Assembly (NCBI RefSeq): GCF_004123835.1 | Contig: NZ_MZMU01000003.1 | Coordinates: forward strand, 1,116,001-1,180,000 | DNA: 64,000 bases | Direction of reading: 5' to 3' | From: Rhizobium leguminosarum | GTDB lineage: Bacteria; Pseudomonadota; Alphaproteobacteria; Rhizobiales; Rhizobiaceae | In this document: in pieces, positions 45,969 to 54,058 of the stretch | Numbering within the stretch: the first letter of the stretch is position 1 | How the letters are laid out: each line of letters opens with the position of its first letter | Program-made: the position numbers and the translations under genes | The notes under the pieces: model-generated | Told to the model about the DNA's origin: nothing | The model's input: the letters and a program-made list of their open reading frames with translations, nothing else | Databases searched by the model: none

Positions 45969-46814
45969 ATGTCTTCTTCCTCTTCTCCCCCATTCCGCTT
46001 CGGCATCATCGCCGACCCGCAATATGCCGCGATCGCGCCGCATGTGGCCATGGATCGCCATTACGCCAACAGCCTTGCCAAGGTCGCCGCGGCGATCGAG
46101 GTCTTCAATGGAGAGGAGCTGAGCTTCGTGATGACGCTCGGCGATGTCATCGACCGAAACTTTTCAAGCTTCGACGATATACTGCCGGTCTATGAGCAGC
46201 TCAGGCACGAGGCGCTCTTCCTGCTCGGCAACCACGATTTCTCGGTCTCTGCGGGGCATCTCTCCGAAGTCGCCGCGCGTCTCGGCATGCCGTCGCCCTA
46301 TTACAGCTTCTTGCGCTACGGCTGGCGCTTTATCGTGCTCGACGGCAATGAGGTCAGCATCTTCGCGCCGCCCGAAGGCCATCATCATCGTGCGCTTGCC
46401 GCCGAGATGCTGGCGGAGCTGCAGGCCAAGGGTGCGAGGAACGCCCATCGCTGGAATGCCGCGCTGAGCGACGAGCAGTTCGCCTGGCTTGGCGATGAAA
46501 TCGCAAAAGCGGCCGAGGCCGGCGAGAAGGTGATCGTCATGAATCACTATCCGGTGCATCCGCCCAGTGAGCACGGCATGTGGGACAGCGACCGCATCGT
46601 CGCGCTGCTCGCCTCTGAGCGCAATGTCGTCGCCTATCTCAACGGTCACGACCATGTCGGCAATTACGGCATGGCCGGCGGCTGCCACTTCGTCAATTTC
46701 AAGGGCGTGGTCGACACCGAGACGGAAAACGCCTTCGCCATCGTCGAGGTCGATGCCGGCCGCATCGAGATCCGCGGCTTCGGCCGGGAGCCGAGCCGCA
46801 CGCTGTCCATCTAA
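45969..46814 (+). CDS. metallophosphoesterase, ADP-ribose/CDP-alcohol diphosphatase-like
   Basis: The 281-residue calcineurin-type phosphoesterase has all metal-site motifs: FGIIADPQYA (Asp), LGDVIDR (Asp), LLGNHDFS (Asn-His), NHYPVHPP (His) and NGHDHVGNYG (His). The opening ADPQYA and the RHYANSLAKVAAAIEVF helix are similar to the Mn-dependent ADP-ribose/CDP-alcohol diphosphatase family. It has no signal peptide and is cytoplasmic. Its stop overlaps that of the convergent AraC gene by 4 nt. Confidence 0.83.
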   Translation: MSSSSSPPFRFGIIADPQYAAIAPHVAMDRHYANSLAKVAAAIEVFNGEELSFVMTLGDVIDRNFSSFDDILPVYEQLRHEALFLLGNHDFSVSAGHLSEVAARLGMPSPYYSFLRYGWRFIVLDGNEVSIFAPPEGHHHRALAAEMLAELQAKGARNAHRWNAALSDEQFAWLGDEIAKAAEAGEKVIVMNHYPVHPPSEHGMWDSDRIVALLASERNVVAYLNGHDHVGNYGMAGGCHFVNFKGVVDTETENAFAIVEVDAGRIEIRGFGREPSRTLSI

Positions 46815-47719
46815 CTGATTGCCGGCTCAGCCGGCATCGCCTTCATTTCACTGATGTCGCGCTTCGGTGGTGTCCCGAACATGCGGGCATATTCGCGGCT
46901 GAACTGGGAGGCGCTCTCGTAACCCACCTGATAGGCCGCGTTTGCGGCGTTGAACCCATCGGTCACCATCAGCCGCCGGGCCTCGAGTAGCCGCAACTGC
47001 TTCTGATACTGCAGCGGCGTCATCGTGGTCAGGATTTTGAAATGCTGGTGGAAGGAGGAAGGGCTCATCCTGGCTGCCGCCGCAAGCTTTTCCACCCGGA
47101 CGGCGTCCGCAAAATTGCCGCGCAACAGGTAGATGGCCTCGGCCACGCGGCGCGTATGGCTGTCGGGCAATGCAAGCTTGCAGACCTCATCGCCATTTTT
47201 TCCGGAAAGCAACCAGAAACTGATCTCTCGCATGATTGCCGGATGAAGGATTGGGATTGCCTTGGGCGTTGCGAGCGTTCGGATCAGTCTCAGTATGCAG
47301 TCCTGCAGCTCGGGGCCGAATTCTTGTACGAAAACACCCGGCCCGCCGTCGCCTGCCGGCCTCGGCGGTGCATCCATCTCCTCCAGCACCTCGCGCAGGA
47401 TAGTGACGTCGAGTTCCAGGTTGATGGCGATCATCGGCCGTTCGGCACTGGCTTTCGTCACCTGTCCGAAGGCCGGCATCTCGACGCTGATGATAAGCGC
47501 TTGCATCGCTTCGTAATCGAAAAGGCGGTCTCCGAACATGAGCTGCTTGGCGCCATCGACGATGATGCAGAGCGCCGGTCGGTAGATCGCCGGTTTCGGC
47601 ATGGAGAGAGTGCTGGAACGCATCAGGAAAAAACCGTCGATAGCGGTGGCGAAGAGGCCGTCACCGCCGCCATTTGCATCCATGTACCCATTGAGCGCCT
47701 GCTTCAGATCTGCGGACAT
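46811..47719 (-). CDS. AraC-family transcriptional regulator
   Basis: The 302-residue protein has an AraC-type N-terminal cupin-like domain (about 20-180, with RPALCIIVDGAKQLMFGD) and two C-terminal helix-turn-helix motifs (about 200-295; VEKLAAAARMSPSSFHQHFK and AAYQVGYESASQFSREYARM). It is divergent from the SDR gene at 47897, 177 nt apart, a common arrangement in which the regulator activates the dehydrogenase in response to an aldehyde or ketone. No operator was identified. Confidence 0.88.
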   Translation of the reverse strand: MSADLKQALNGYMDANGGGDGLFATAIDGFFLMRSSTLSMPKPAIYRPALCIIVDGAKQLMFGDRLFDYEAMQALIISVEMPAFGQVTKASAERPMIAINLELDVTILREVLEEMDAPPRPAGDGGPGVFVQEFGPELQDCILRLIRTLATPKAIPILHPAIMREISFWLLSGKNGDEVCKLALPDSHTRRVAEAIYLLRGNFADAVRVEKLAAAARMSPSSFHQHFKILTTMTPLQYQKQLRLLEARRLMVTDGFNAANAAYQVGYESASQFSREYARMFGTPPKRDISEMKAMPAEPAIS

Positions 47720-47896
47720 CTTAGTCTCCAGTGAACGCGGGGTCGGTCTGCCGCGCCGGTGAGGATGATCTTAATCTCTCAGCCCGGCTGGGCAAGGCGT
47801 TTGGAGGAATAGGCAAGAAATTGCAGGGTTTCGGCATTCAGGATTCCAGGCTTGCTGCGCATAAACTGGTCTATCAAAACATCAGGAGTACCTGAA

Positions 47897-48667
47897 ATGC
47901 CTAACCAGAATTCAACCTCGAAAATCGCAATCGTAACCGGCGGAAGCCGCGGCCTGGGCCGCAACACGGTCGTCAATCTGGCAAGGAGCGGCGTCGATGT
48001 GATCTTGACCTACAACTCGAACCGCGACGAGGCGGAGCAGGTCGTCGCTGAGATCGAGGCGCTGGGCCGCAAGGCCGCTGCACTTCAACTTGATGCCGGC
48101 AACGTGGCGGCGTTCGATGCCTTTGTCGAAAGTGTTCGCGAGATCCTCAAGGGCTGGGGGCGAGAGCATTTCGACTTTCTCGTCAACAATGCCGGCACCA
48201 GCTACCACGCCCCGATTTTGGAGACGACCGAAGCGGAGATGGACAAGCTTTACAACCTGCATTTCAAGGGGGTCTTCTTCCTCACGCAGAAGCTCCTGCC
48301 GGTGATCGAGGACGGCGGCCGCATCGTCAACCTCTCCAGCGGTCTTGCCCGCATGGCCATGGTCGGCGCTTCGGCGTACGGCTCGATAAAGGGCGCAGTC
48401 GAGGTGCTGACGCGCTACATGGCCAAGGAGCTTGGCCCTCGCGGCATTGCCGTCAATACCGTCGCCCCGGGCGCCATCGAAACCGATTTCAGCGGCGGCA
48501 TGGTGCGGGACAATCCGGAGATCAACCGTGCAGTCGCCTCCATGACCGCACTGGGCCGCGCTGGCGTGCCCGACGATATCGGGCCGATGATCGCCTCCCT
48601 GTTGAGCGATGCCAACCGTTGGGTCAATGCCCAGCGTATCGAGGTTTCCGGCGGCATGTCGCTCTGA
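47897..48667 (+). CDS. short-chain dehydrogenase/reductase
   Basis: ATG 47897, with AGGAG 8 nt upstream, gives 256 residues; the longer frame from 47852 has no such site. The NAD(P)-binding motif is TGGSRGLG (about 14-21), NNAG near 90, catalytic Ser in VNLSSG, and Tyr/Lys in SAYGSIK. The C-terminal RIEVSGGMSL ending is that of classical SDRs. It reduces or oxidises an unidentified carbonyl compound, and is probably controlled by the divergent AraC protein. Confidence 0.88.
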   Translation: MPNQNSTSKIAIVTGGSRGLGRNTVVNLARSGVDVILTYNSNRDEAEQVVAEIEALGRKAAALQLDAGNVAAFDAFVESVREILKGWGREHFDFLVNNAGTSYHAPILETTEAEMDKLYNLHFKGVFFLTQKLLPVIEDGGRIVNLSSGLARMAMVGASAYGSIKGAVEVLTRYMAKELGPRGIAVNTVAPGAIETDFSGGMVRDNPEINRAVASMTALGRAGVPDDIGPMIASLLSDANRWVNAQRIEVSGGMSL

Positions 48668-48689
48668 ATAATCGCGATTGGGCGAATAG

Positions 48690-49397
48690 CTAGACGGCGA
48701 TCGGTTTCTCCGCCCAACCGCTGGTCCAGAGTTCCCGCAGCCGGTCGCCGTCACCCTTGAAGAAATCCTCAGCTGTTGCGCAGCGCTCCACCCGGTCGCT
48801 GCGGAAATTGCGGATCGCCTGGCGCAGCTCGCACCAGGCGACGATATTGGCGGTTTGCGAATAATAGATCAGCGCGATCGGCCGGATCGTCCGCTCGCTT
48901 GCGCGGCCGAGCTCGTCGCAGTAGCCGAGCATCAGCTTGCGTTCGTCGCGGATCGCGCGGCGCACGATCGCCAGGTCGAAGCCTGCCGGCTGCGCAATCG
49001 AGCCCCACGCATAAAGCGCCTTGTTGTCCATCGCCTGGCGCAGCGGCGGCGGCACGGCGCCGGCAATCTTCTGGTTCACCCGGCGCGCAGCCTGTTTCAG
49101 CTCCTCGTCCGCCGTCCGTTCGAGCAGCGCCAGTGACAGCACGATCGCCTCCATCTCCTCGATTGAGAACATCAGCGGCGGCAGGTCGAAGCCCGGCCGC
49201 ATGATGTAGCCGATGCCGCGCCCGCCTTCGATCGGCACCCGCATCGCCTGAAGTGCGGCGATGTCGCGATAGATCGAGCGCACGGTTACCTCGAGCGTCT
49301 CGGCCATCGTCGCCGCCGTCATCGGCTTTTTTGCCAGCCTGAGGATCTGAATGATCTCGAAAAGCCGCGAGGCCTTGCGCATTTTTGCCTCTCCCAT
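48690..49397 (-). CDS. YafY-type regulator (HTH + WYL domain)
   Basis: The 235-residue protein has a DeoR-like winged helix at the N-terminus (about 1-60, with KPMTAATMAETLEVTVRSIYRDIA) and a WYL ligand-binding domain (about 135-215, containing LGYCDELGRASERTIRPIAL and WCELRQAIRNFR). WYL regulators respond to ligands or nucleic acid signals. It is divergent from a LysE exporter gene, and a palindromic site lies between. Convergent to the SDR gene, 22 nt between stops. Confidence 0.88.
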   Translation of the reverse strand: MGEAKMRKASRLFEIIQILRLAKKPMTAATMAETLEVTVRSIYRDIAALQAMRVPIEGGRGIGYIMRPGFDLPPLMFSIEEMEAIVLSLALLERTADEELKQAARRVNQKIAGAVPPPLRQAMDNKALYAWGSIAQPAGFDLAIVRRAIRDERKLMLGYCDELGRASERTIRPIALIYYSQTANIVAWCELRQAIRNFRSDRVERCATAEDFFKGDGDRLRELWTSGWAEKPIAV

Positions 49398-49408
49398 CCG
49401 TCACGCTC

Positions 49409-49426
49409 CTGACAATACACTGTCAG
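49409..49426. promoter_or_regulatory. putative operator of the WYL regulator
   Basis: The perfect dyad CTGACA-ATACAC-TGTCAG lies 12 nt upstream of the regulator's start codon and 87 nt upstream of the LysE gene. Its position suggests autorepression and control of the exporter. Confidence 0.75.
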
Positions 49427-49512
49427 TTGGGTTCCCGTATAGAGCCGCCTATCAGATTGAAATCAATCAGGGTCTTTCAAAATGGCCTGCAGAACTCAAG
49501 GCGGTAACTGAC

Positions 49513-50148
49513 ATGAACTACCACGAAAACCTCTGGCTCTTCTTCACCCTTCTCTTCGGCATCATCATCGTGCCGGGCATGGACATGCTCTTCGTGCTCG
49601 CCAATTCGCTGACCGGCGGCGTCAAGCGCGGGCTGGCGGCGACCGGCGGCATCATGGCCGGGGGTGCTGTACATTCGGCCTATGGCGCGGCCGGCGTCGG
49701 CGTGCTCGTCACCATGCTGCCGCAGTTCTTCAACGTGCTGCTCTTTGCCGGCGTTGCCTACATGATCTGGATCGGAATTTCGCTGATCCGCAGCTCGATC
49801 ACCGTCGAGGCGGTTGGGCCGGGAACGGCACGCTCCGGCTGGCGCGCCTTCCGCCAGGGCGCCGTCACCTGCCTGGTCAATCCGAAGGCCTATATCTTCA
49901 TGTTTGCCGTCTATCCGCAGTTCCTCAGACCGGAATATGGCCCGATCTGGATGCAGGGGCTGATCATGGGCGCCATGACCGTCGTCACCCAGTTCGCCAT
50001 TTACGGCACGCTGGCGATGACGGCCGGCCGCAGCCGCGACCTGCTCGTCTCAAACCCTGACGTTACGGCCTTTGTCGGCCGCTTCGCCGGACTGCTGCTG
50101 GTTGCGGTCTCCGCCTTCAGCCTCTGGCAGGGGTGGAAAAGCGCCTGA
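49513..50148 (+). CDS. LysE/RhtB-family exporter
   Basis: ATG 49513 yields 211 residues (MNYHENLWLFFTLLFGIIIV onward); the open frame reaches back to 49351 but overlaps the regulator. Six hydrophobic segments are visible. The family signatures are VPGMDMLFVLANSLTGGVKR near the N-terminus and the conserved GxxxCLVNPKAYIFMFA (here FRQGAVTCLVNPKAYIF). These proteins export amino acids or related small solutes. It is probably regulated by the divergent WYL protein. Confidence 0.87.
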   Translation: MNYHENLWLFFTLLFGIIIVPGMDMLFVLANSLTGGVKRGLAATGGIMAGGAVHSAYGAAGVGVLVTMLPQFFNVLLFAGVAYMIWIGISLIRSSITVEAVGPGTARSGWRAFRQGAVTCLVNPKAYIFMFAVYPQFLRPEYGPIWMQGLIMGAMTVVTQFAIYGTLAMTAGRSRDLLVSNPDVTAFVGRFAGLLLVAVSAFSLWQGWKSA

Positions 50149-50278
50149 ACCACCCCGCCTATCACATTGTTTTTATGATGATCCGGCAAAACGTGACTGC
50201 CCGGATGCATGGATTTTGTCATGCTGCCGGTGCAGATTGGCCATCGGCCAGCTTGGCCGAGGAAAAAGGGAGAGCAAT

Positions 50279-50719
50279 ATGAATTGGAAAGCAGCAGCTG
50301 CAGCCGTTGCCATGGCCGGCATGGCCTTCGGTTCGGTGACCGCCGCCGACGGCACCCATGATTCGCGGGTTGCGTTGATGAAGCAGATCGGCGGTTCGGC
50401 CGGGGCCTTGGCAGCCATTGCCAAGGGCACCAAGCCCTATGACGCCGAAGCGGTGAAGGCGGCGCTGACGACGATTGCCACAACGGCCAAGGTCTTCCCC
50501 GACCAATTCAAGCCGGGCACGGAGACGGGCGACGAAGCGGCGAGCCCGAAGATCTGGGAAAACATGGACGACTTCAAGGCGCGCGCCGCCAAGCTTTCCG
50601 CTGATGCCGAAACCGCGCTGGCTCAGCTTCCGGCCGATCCCGCGGCCATTGGTGCGACGATGAACACGCTCGGCGCCAATTGCGCCGGCTGTCACAAGGC
50701 CTATCGCCTCGGCAAGTGA
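50279..50719 (+). CDS. cytochrome c' (class II)
   Basis: ATG 50279 follows GGAAAAAGGGAGAG. The 146-residue protein has a signal peptide of about 22 residues and a four-helix-bundle mature domain with a single haem site at the C-terminal end, C135-AG-C138-H139. This matches cytochrome c', which binds NO and protects cells from it. The last 23 nt of coding sequence form one arm of the terminator hairpin. It is followed by a di-haem cytochrome gene about 200 nt downstream. Confidence 0.85.
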   Translation: MNWKAAAAAVAMAGMAFGSVTAADGTHDSRVALMKQIGGSAGALAAIAKGTKPYDAEAVKAALTTIATTAKVFPDQFKPGTETGDEAASPKIWENMDDFKARAAKLSADAETALAQLPADPAAIGATMNTLGANCAGCHKAYRLGK

Positions 50720-50734
50720 GCGATAGGCCTTTTT
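50696..50734 (+). terminator. intrinsic terminator overlapping the end of the cytochrome c' gene
   Basis: AAGGCCTATCGC (50696-50707) pairs perfectly with GCGATAGGCCTT (50720-50731); the loop of 12 nt holds the TGA stop codon. A run of T's ends the structure. The left arm is coding sequence for residues KAYR. Confidence 0.85.
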
Positions 50735-50740
50735 CATCTG

Positions 50741-50800
50741 GAGCAATTCCAGCAAAAGTGTGCAGCGGTTTTTGCGTCCGGGATTGCGTAAAACAAAAGA
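50741..50800. repeat. short hairpin repeat (family A, copy 2)
   Basis: GAGCAATTCCAGCAAAAGTG followed by GCAGCGGTTTTTGCGTCCGG and GATTGCGTAAAACAAAAG. The hairpin pairs GCAAAA with TTTTGC. It lies just after the cytochrome c' terminator. Confidence 0.8.
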
Positions 50801-50916
50801 AAGTACACGATCCGCGCCGGCCTTGTCGTCGGCGCGGATCGCCTTATTCTCCGCGCGTTGCGGACTGGTCACCGGATCGGCCGACGGGGACATCTTGACA
50901 ATAGGGGAGGCGGCGC

Positions 50917-51831
50917 ATGGTCCGCAGGTTCATCCGGTTACTGCTCTGTCTGATCGGCGTCGCCGTCCTCGGCGGAGGCGCCTTCTATCTCGTCACCGCA
51001 CCCGATCCGCTGCCGGAGAGCCATTGGGCCGGTCTCGGCGCGCCGGATCCGGCAAATGGTCAGATGGTTTTCTGGGCGGGCGGCTGCGTCAGCTGTCATG
51101 CCGCGCCCGGTTCCGAAGGCGATGCCAAGCTGACACTCTCAGGCGGCCTGGCGCTGAAGAGCCCCTTCGGGACCTTCCATGTGCCGAACATCTCACCCGA
51201 TGAAACGGCCGGCATCGGCGGCTGGACACTTGCCCAGTTCGGCAACGCCATGAAGCGCGGCGTCGGACCGGGCGGGCAGCATCTCTACCCGTCTTTCCCC
51301 TATAGCTCTTATTCCCGCATGAGCGACAAGGACGTCAACGATCTCTTCGCCTTCCTGAAAACCCTGCCGAAGAGCGCAAACGTCGCGCCGCCGCATGAAC
51401 TGCCGTTCCCCTTCAACATCCGGCTGGCGCTCGGCGGCTGGAAATTCCTCTATCTCAACGACCAGCCGCGCGTCGCCCTGGCAAAGAGTGACGACAAGAT
51501 CAAGCGCGGGCAATATCTCGTCGAAGGCCCCGGCCATTGCGGCGAATGCCATACGCCGCGTGATGCGCTCGGCGGCTTCCAGGCCGATGTGTGGCTTGCC
51601 GGCGCGCCCAATCCGGAAGGCAAGGGCCGCATACCCGATATCACCCCGGCCTCCAAAAGCATCGGCAGCTGGAGCGAGGCCGATATCGTGAACTACCTCG
51701 AAACCGGCTTCACCCCCGATTTCGATTCCGTCGGCGGCTCGATGGTCGATGTGCAGCAGAACATTGCCCATCTGCCGGCCTCCGACCGCGAGGCGATCGC
51801 CGCCTATCTGAAGGCCGTGCCGGGCCGCTAG
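50917..51831 (+). CDS. di-haem cytochrome c
   Basis: The 304-residue protein has an N-terminal membrane anchor or uncleaved signal (about 5-25) and two haem-binding sites: C57-VS-C60-H61 and C208-GE-C211-H212. The two halves are related class I cytochrome c domains, of the kind found in alcohol-dehydrogenase cytochrome subunits or gluconate dehydrogenase. The distal ligand candidates include Met in YSRMSDKDV and GGSMVDVQQN. It would carry electrons from a periplasmic dehydrogenase to the respiratory chain. A PQQ dehydrogenase lies further on at 58-60 kb, but no linkage is proven. Confidence 0.87.
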   Translation: MVRRFIRLLLCLIGVAVLGGGAFYLVTAPDPLPESHWAGLGAPDPANGQMVFWAGGCVSCHAAPGSEGDAKLTLSGGLALKSPFGTFHVPNISPDETAGIGGWTLAQFGNAMKRGVGPGGQHLYPSFPYSSYSRMSDKDVNDLFAFLKTLPKSANVAPPHELPFPFNIRLALGGWKFLYLNDQPRVALAKSDDKIKRGQYLVEGPGHCGECHTPRDALGGFQADVWLAGAPNPEGKGRIPDITPASKSIGSWSEADIVNYLETGFTPDFDSVGGSMVDVQQNIAHLPASDREAIAAYLKAVPGR

Positions 51832-51898
51832 AGCAACTCCAGCAAAAGTGCACAGCGGTTGCGTCCGGAATTGCGTGAAAACAAAGAGATAGAGCATG
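51832..51898. repeat. short hairpin repeat (family A, copy 3)
   Basis: Begins right after the stop of the di-haem cytochrome gene: GAGCAACTCCAGCAAAAGTG, then GCGTCCGGAATTGCGTGAAA and ACAAAGAGATAGAGCATG. The palindromic core is shorter than in copy 4. Confidence 0.78.
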
Positions 51899-51926
51899 TC
51901 GTGGGTCGTCGAGAACCGCCGCTTCT

Positions 51927-52619
51927 TTAGTGGCGCTCGACGCCCTTTGCGGCCAGGATGTCGTCAACGGCTGTCGACGTCAGAAATTCCGACAGCTGTT
52001 GGGCAGCTTCTGCATTCGTTGAATCGGCGCTGATGCCGATGGCGAAGTCGATGTAACTTTGGAGTTTTGCCGGAAACCGACCGACGAGCACGACCTCGGG
52101 AGCGGCGGCGAGAATCGACGTCACGGGAACGACCCCAAGCTCGGCTTCCCCACGGCCGACGGCCGGCGCTGTCTGCCCTCCTGATATGGCCACCAGCTTG
52201 GGCTTGACCTCATCGGCTATTCCCAAGCGTTCCAGTAAACCGGAGAAGTAGCCACCGCTAGTTCCGTCACTGGCGTAGGCGATGGATCTGGCGCTCTTCA
52301 ACGCATGCGCAAATGCTTCCACGGACCTGATGTCGAGTGATCGGCTGCCTGCCTTGGCCGCCACCCCCATCGCTATCCGGCCGAACGCTATCTGGCTTCC
52401 CGCCTTGATTTTTCCCAAGGCGGTCAGATCCTGAACCAGGTTCGGATTGGTGATGACGAGGTCAAAAGCTTCCCCCGCTTCGATCTGCTTCTTTACAGCA
52501 GGATTAAGCGCCCACTGGGCCGCAACCGTGATTCCCGTGGCCGTTTCGAACTGGAATAGGAGAGGAAGAACGGCGGGCCGGACCGCAATAGCGCCAAAAA
52601 GCCGGATTTGCTGATTCAT
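51927..52619 (-). CDS. molybdate-type solute-binding protein lacking a signal peptide
   Basis: The 230-residue protein is related to ModA/SBP type II anion-binding proteins: FETATGITVAAQW, AFDLVITNP, GRGEAELGVVPVT and a C-terminal QQLSEFLTSTAVDDILAAKG. The start MNQQIRLFGAIAVRPAVLPL has no cleavable signal, so it may be cytoplasmic or a start further upstream could be missing. No permease or ATPase gene is adjacent. It may sense or bind an anion instead of serving a transporter. Confidence 0.75.
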   Translation of the reverse strand: MNQQIRLFGAIAVRPAVLPLLFQFETATGITVAAQWALNPAVKKQIEAGEAFDLVITNPNLVQDLTALGKIKAGSQIAFGRIAMGVAAKAGSRSLDIRSVEAFAHALKSARSIAYASDGTSGGYFSGLLERLGIADEVKPKLVAISGGQTAPAVGRGEAELGVVPVTSILAAAPEVVLVGRFPAKLQSYIDFAIGISADSTNAEAAQQLSEFLTSTAVDDILAAKGVERH

Positions 52620-52763
52620 GGGCTAACCTGCAAACGGTTGAAACGATCTTCCTTGCGATTCCCAGTGACCCGATGGCATCCATCGTGTCGGCTGCCGAAA
52701 CAAACCGACACTCAATGGATCATACAAGAGTCATACCGGGAATGCACTTATCGAACGCCCTTC

Positions 52764-53258
52764 TCAAGCGATCGACTGCATGTAGCGCATGCCGGTCACC
52801 GGGCGCGGGGTGAAATCCAGCTGTTCGTAGAAGCGGTGCGCCAGCACGTTTCCGGTGGCGGCGCTGACGGAGAGGTAGCCGCAGCCGGCATTGCGGGCGG
52901 TCTCGCGCGCCCGGTCGACGAGCAGCTGGCCGGTGCCGTGGCCGCGATGGCCGTCACGCACGAAGAGGTGGTGCAGGTCCATGCCGCGCTTGCCTTCCTG
53001 CGCCCTGTAGAGCGGCACGAGAATGGCGTAGCCGATCAGTCCTTCGCTGGTCTCGGCGACGAGCGCATTGATCCAGGGCAGGGCCCCAAAGAGGTCGCGC
53101 TCCAGCTGCTCCGGCGTTGTTGCAGCCGCATCGCCGTGATGGGCGGCAAGCAGGGCGATCATCTCGTTGAGCTCGGGCAGGTCGCGCGGCTTGGCGGCGC
53201 GGATCGTCACCACCGATGGGCGCATCAGTGAAATTTCGCTGTCTTCGATTTCGGTCAT
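52764..53258 (-). CDS. GNAT-family N-acetyltransferase
   Basis: The 164-residue protein has the acetyl-CoA binding motif A in VRDGHRGHGTGQLLVDRARE and a motif B region with LSVSAATGNVLAHRFYEQLDF. Strand beta4 contains IGYAILVPLY. These are the classical GNAT features. The acceptor is unknown; relatives acetylate polyamines, amino acids, antibiotics or proteins. The frame is isolated, convergent to nothing nearby, and followed by the solute-binding gene on the same strand. Confidence 0.85.
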   Translation of the reverse strand: MTEIEDSEISLMRPSVVTIRAAKPRDLPELNEMIALLAAHHGDAAATTPEQLERDLFGALPWINALVAETSEGLIGYAILVPLYRAQEGKRGMDLHHLFVRDGHRGHGTGQLLVDRARETARNAGCGYLSVSAATGNVLAHRFYEQLDFTPRPVTGMRYMQSIA

Positions 53259-53496
53259 GTCTTCGCGTCCTTTGATATTCTGCCGTCAGGACGCTGCCGA
53301 TACAACAAAGCCGCCTGACGGCGGCTTGTTGACAATATGATCTTGTCCGGCCGCCCTTTACAGGTACAGCCAAAAATACGAGCGGCTCTGGTGCGCGTTC
53401 TTGATCATGGATCATAGATCGTCGGAAACGCGGGTTTTGTCAATGGCGGATCGGGCGTGTCACGTCTCTTGCCGTCCGGTTGGCTCCAATGGCTGC
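53259..53496. other. intergenic upstream of the GNAT gene
   Basis: About 240 nt that should hold the promoter of the acetyltransferase on its left end. A TTGACA-like TTGACAATAT at 53329 faces right. Nothing else is recognised before the RIME element. Confidence 0.4.
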
Positions 53497-53634
53497 CCCT
53501 CACCCTAACCCCTCTCCCCGTAAAACGGGGCGAGGGGACGTGCCCTGCGAGAGGTTGGTGGGGAACGGAGAGGGAGCGGCTATCCCCCTTCGCCCCGCGA
53601 GCGGGGAGAAGGTGCCGGCAGGCGGATGAGGGGC
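53497..53634. repeat. RIME-type element (uninterrupted copy)
   Basis: Begins CCCCTCACCCTAACCCCTCT, contains CCCCGTAAAACGGGG and CCCCGCGAGCGGGG hairpins, and ends GGTGCCGGCAGGCGGATGAG. It is in the opposite orientation to 32723-33018 and shows the uninterrupted CCCTCACCCTAACCC end that the small insertion splits there. Confidence 0.85.
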
Positions 53635-53672
53635 TGGTTTCGGCTGTCTCTTGAGCCCCGGCTTCACTCTTG

Positions 53673-53694
53673 ATAATATACCCCCCTATATTAT
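53673..53694. promoter_or_regulatory. DmeR (RcnR-type) operator
   Basis: ATAATATA-CCCCCC-TATATTAT: a perfect AT-rich inverted repeat around a C6 tract, 13 nt upstream of the dmeR start. This is the form of RcnR/DmeR operators, in which the G/C tract adopts A-form DNA. Nickel or cobalt binding releases the repressor. Confidence 0.88.
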
Positions 53695-53707
53695 ATAAGA
53701 ACCGATC

Positions 53708-53980
53708 ATGTCCCACACCACCCTGCAGAAAAAGAAGCTCGTCGCCCGCATCAGCCGCCTGAAGGGGCAGATGGAGGCGGTCGAGCGCGCGCTCGAGGCC
53801 GAGCGCCCCTGCGGCGAGATCCTGCAACTGCTCGCCTCGATCCGCGGCGCCCTGACCGGGCTGACCGGCGAGGTGCTCGACGATCACCTGCGCGAGCATG
53901 TGCTGAATGCCGCCGACGATGCGGCCAGGGCAGAGGCGGTCGAGGAAATATCGGAAGTCTTGAGAACCTATATGCGCTGA
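53708..53980 (+). CDS. dmeR: Ni/Co-responsive repressor DmeR (RcnR/CsoR family)
   Basis: The 90-residue all-helical repressor carries the full ligand set of the E. coli RcnR nickel/cobalt site: His3, Cys35, His60 and His64. This separates it from CsoR (Cys/His/Cys) and FrmR. The operator with a C6 tract lies just upstream. The next gene is the cation diffusion exporter dmeF. In R. leguminosarum the dmeRF operon is induced by nickel and cobalt. The arrangement here is the same. Confidence 0.92.
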   Translation: MSHTTLQKKKLVARISRLKGQMEAVERALEAERPCGEILQLLASIRGALTGLTGEVLDDHLREHVLNAADDAARAEAVEEISEVLRTYMR

Positions 53981-54042
53981 GCAATTCCAGGAAAAGTGTG
54001 AAGCGGTTTTCCCAGGAATTGCGTAAAAACAAAACTTAGAGC
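53979..54042. repeat. short hairpin repeat (family A, copy 4) inside the dmeRF operon
   Basis: GAGCAATTCCAGGAAAAGTG, then AAGCGGTTTTCCCAGGAATT and GCGTAAAAACAAAAC. The arms CAATTCC-GGAAAA and TTTTCC-GGAATTG pair fully. It starts in the dmeR stop codon and ends 16 nt before dmeF, so it lies within the operon mRNA and may alter expression of dmeF. Confidence 0.83.
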
Positions 54043-54058
54043 GACGAAGGAGCCTGTA

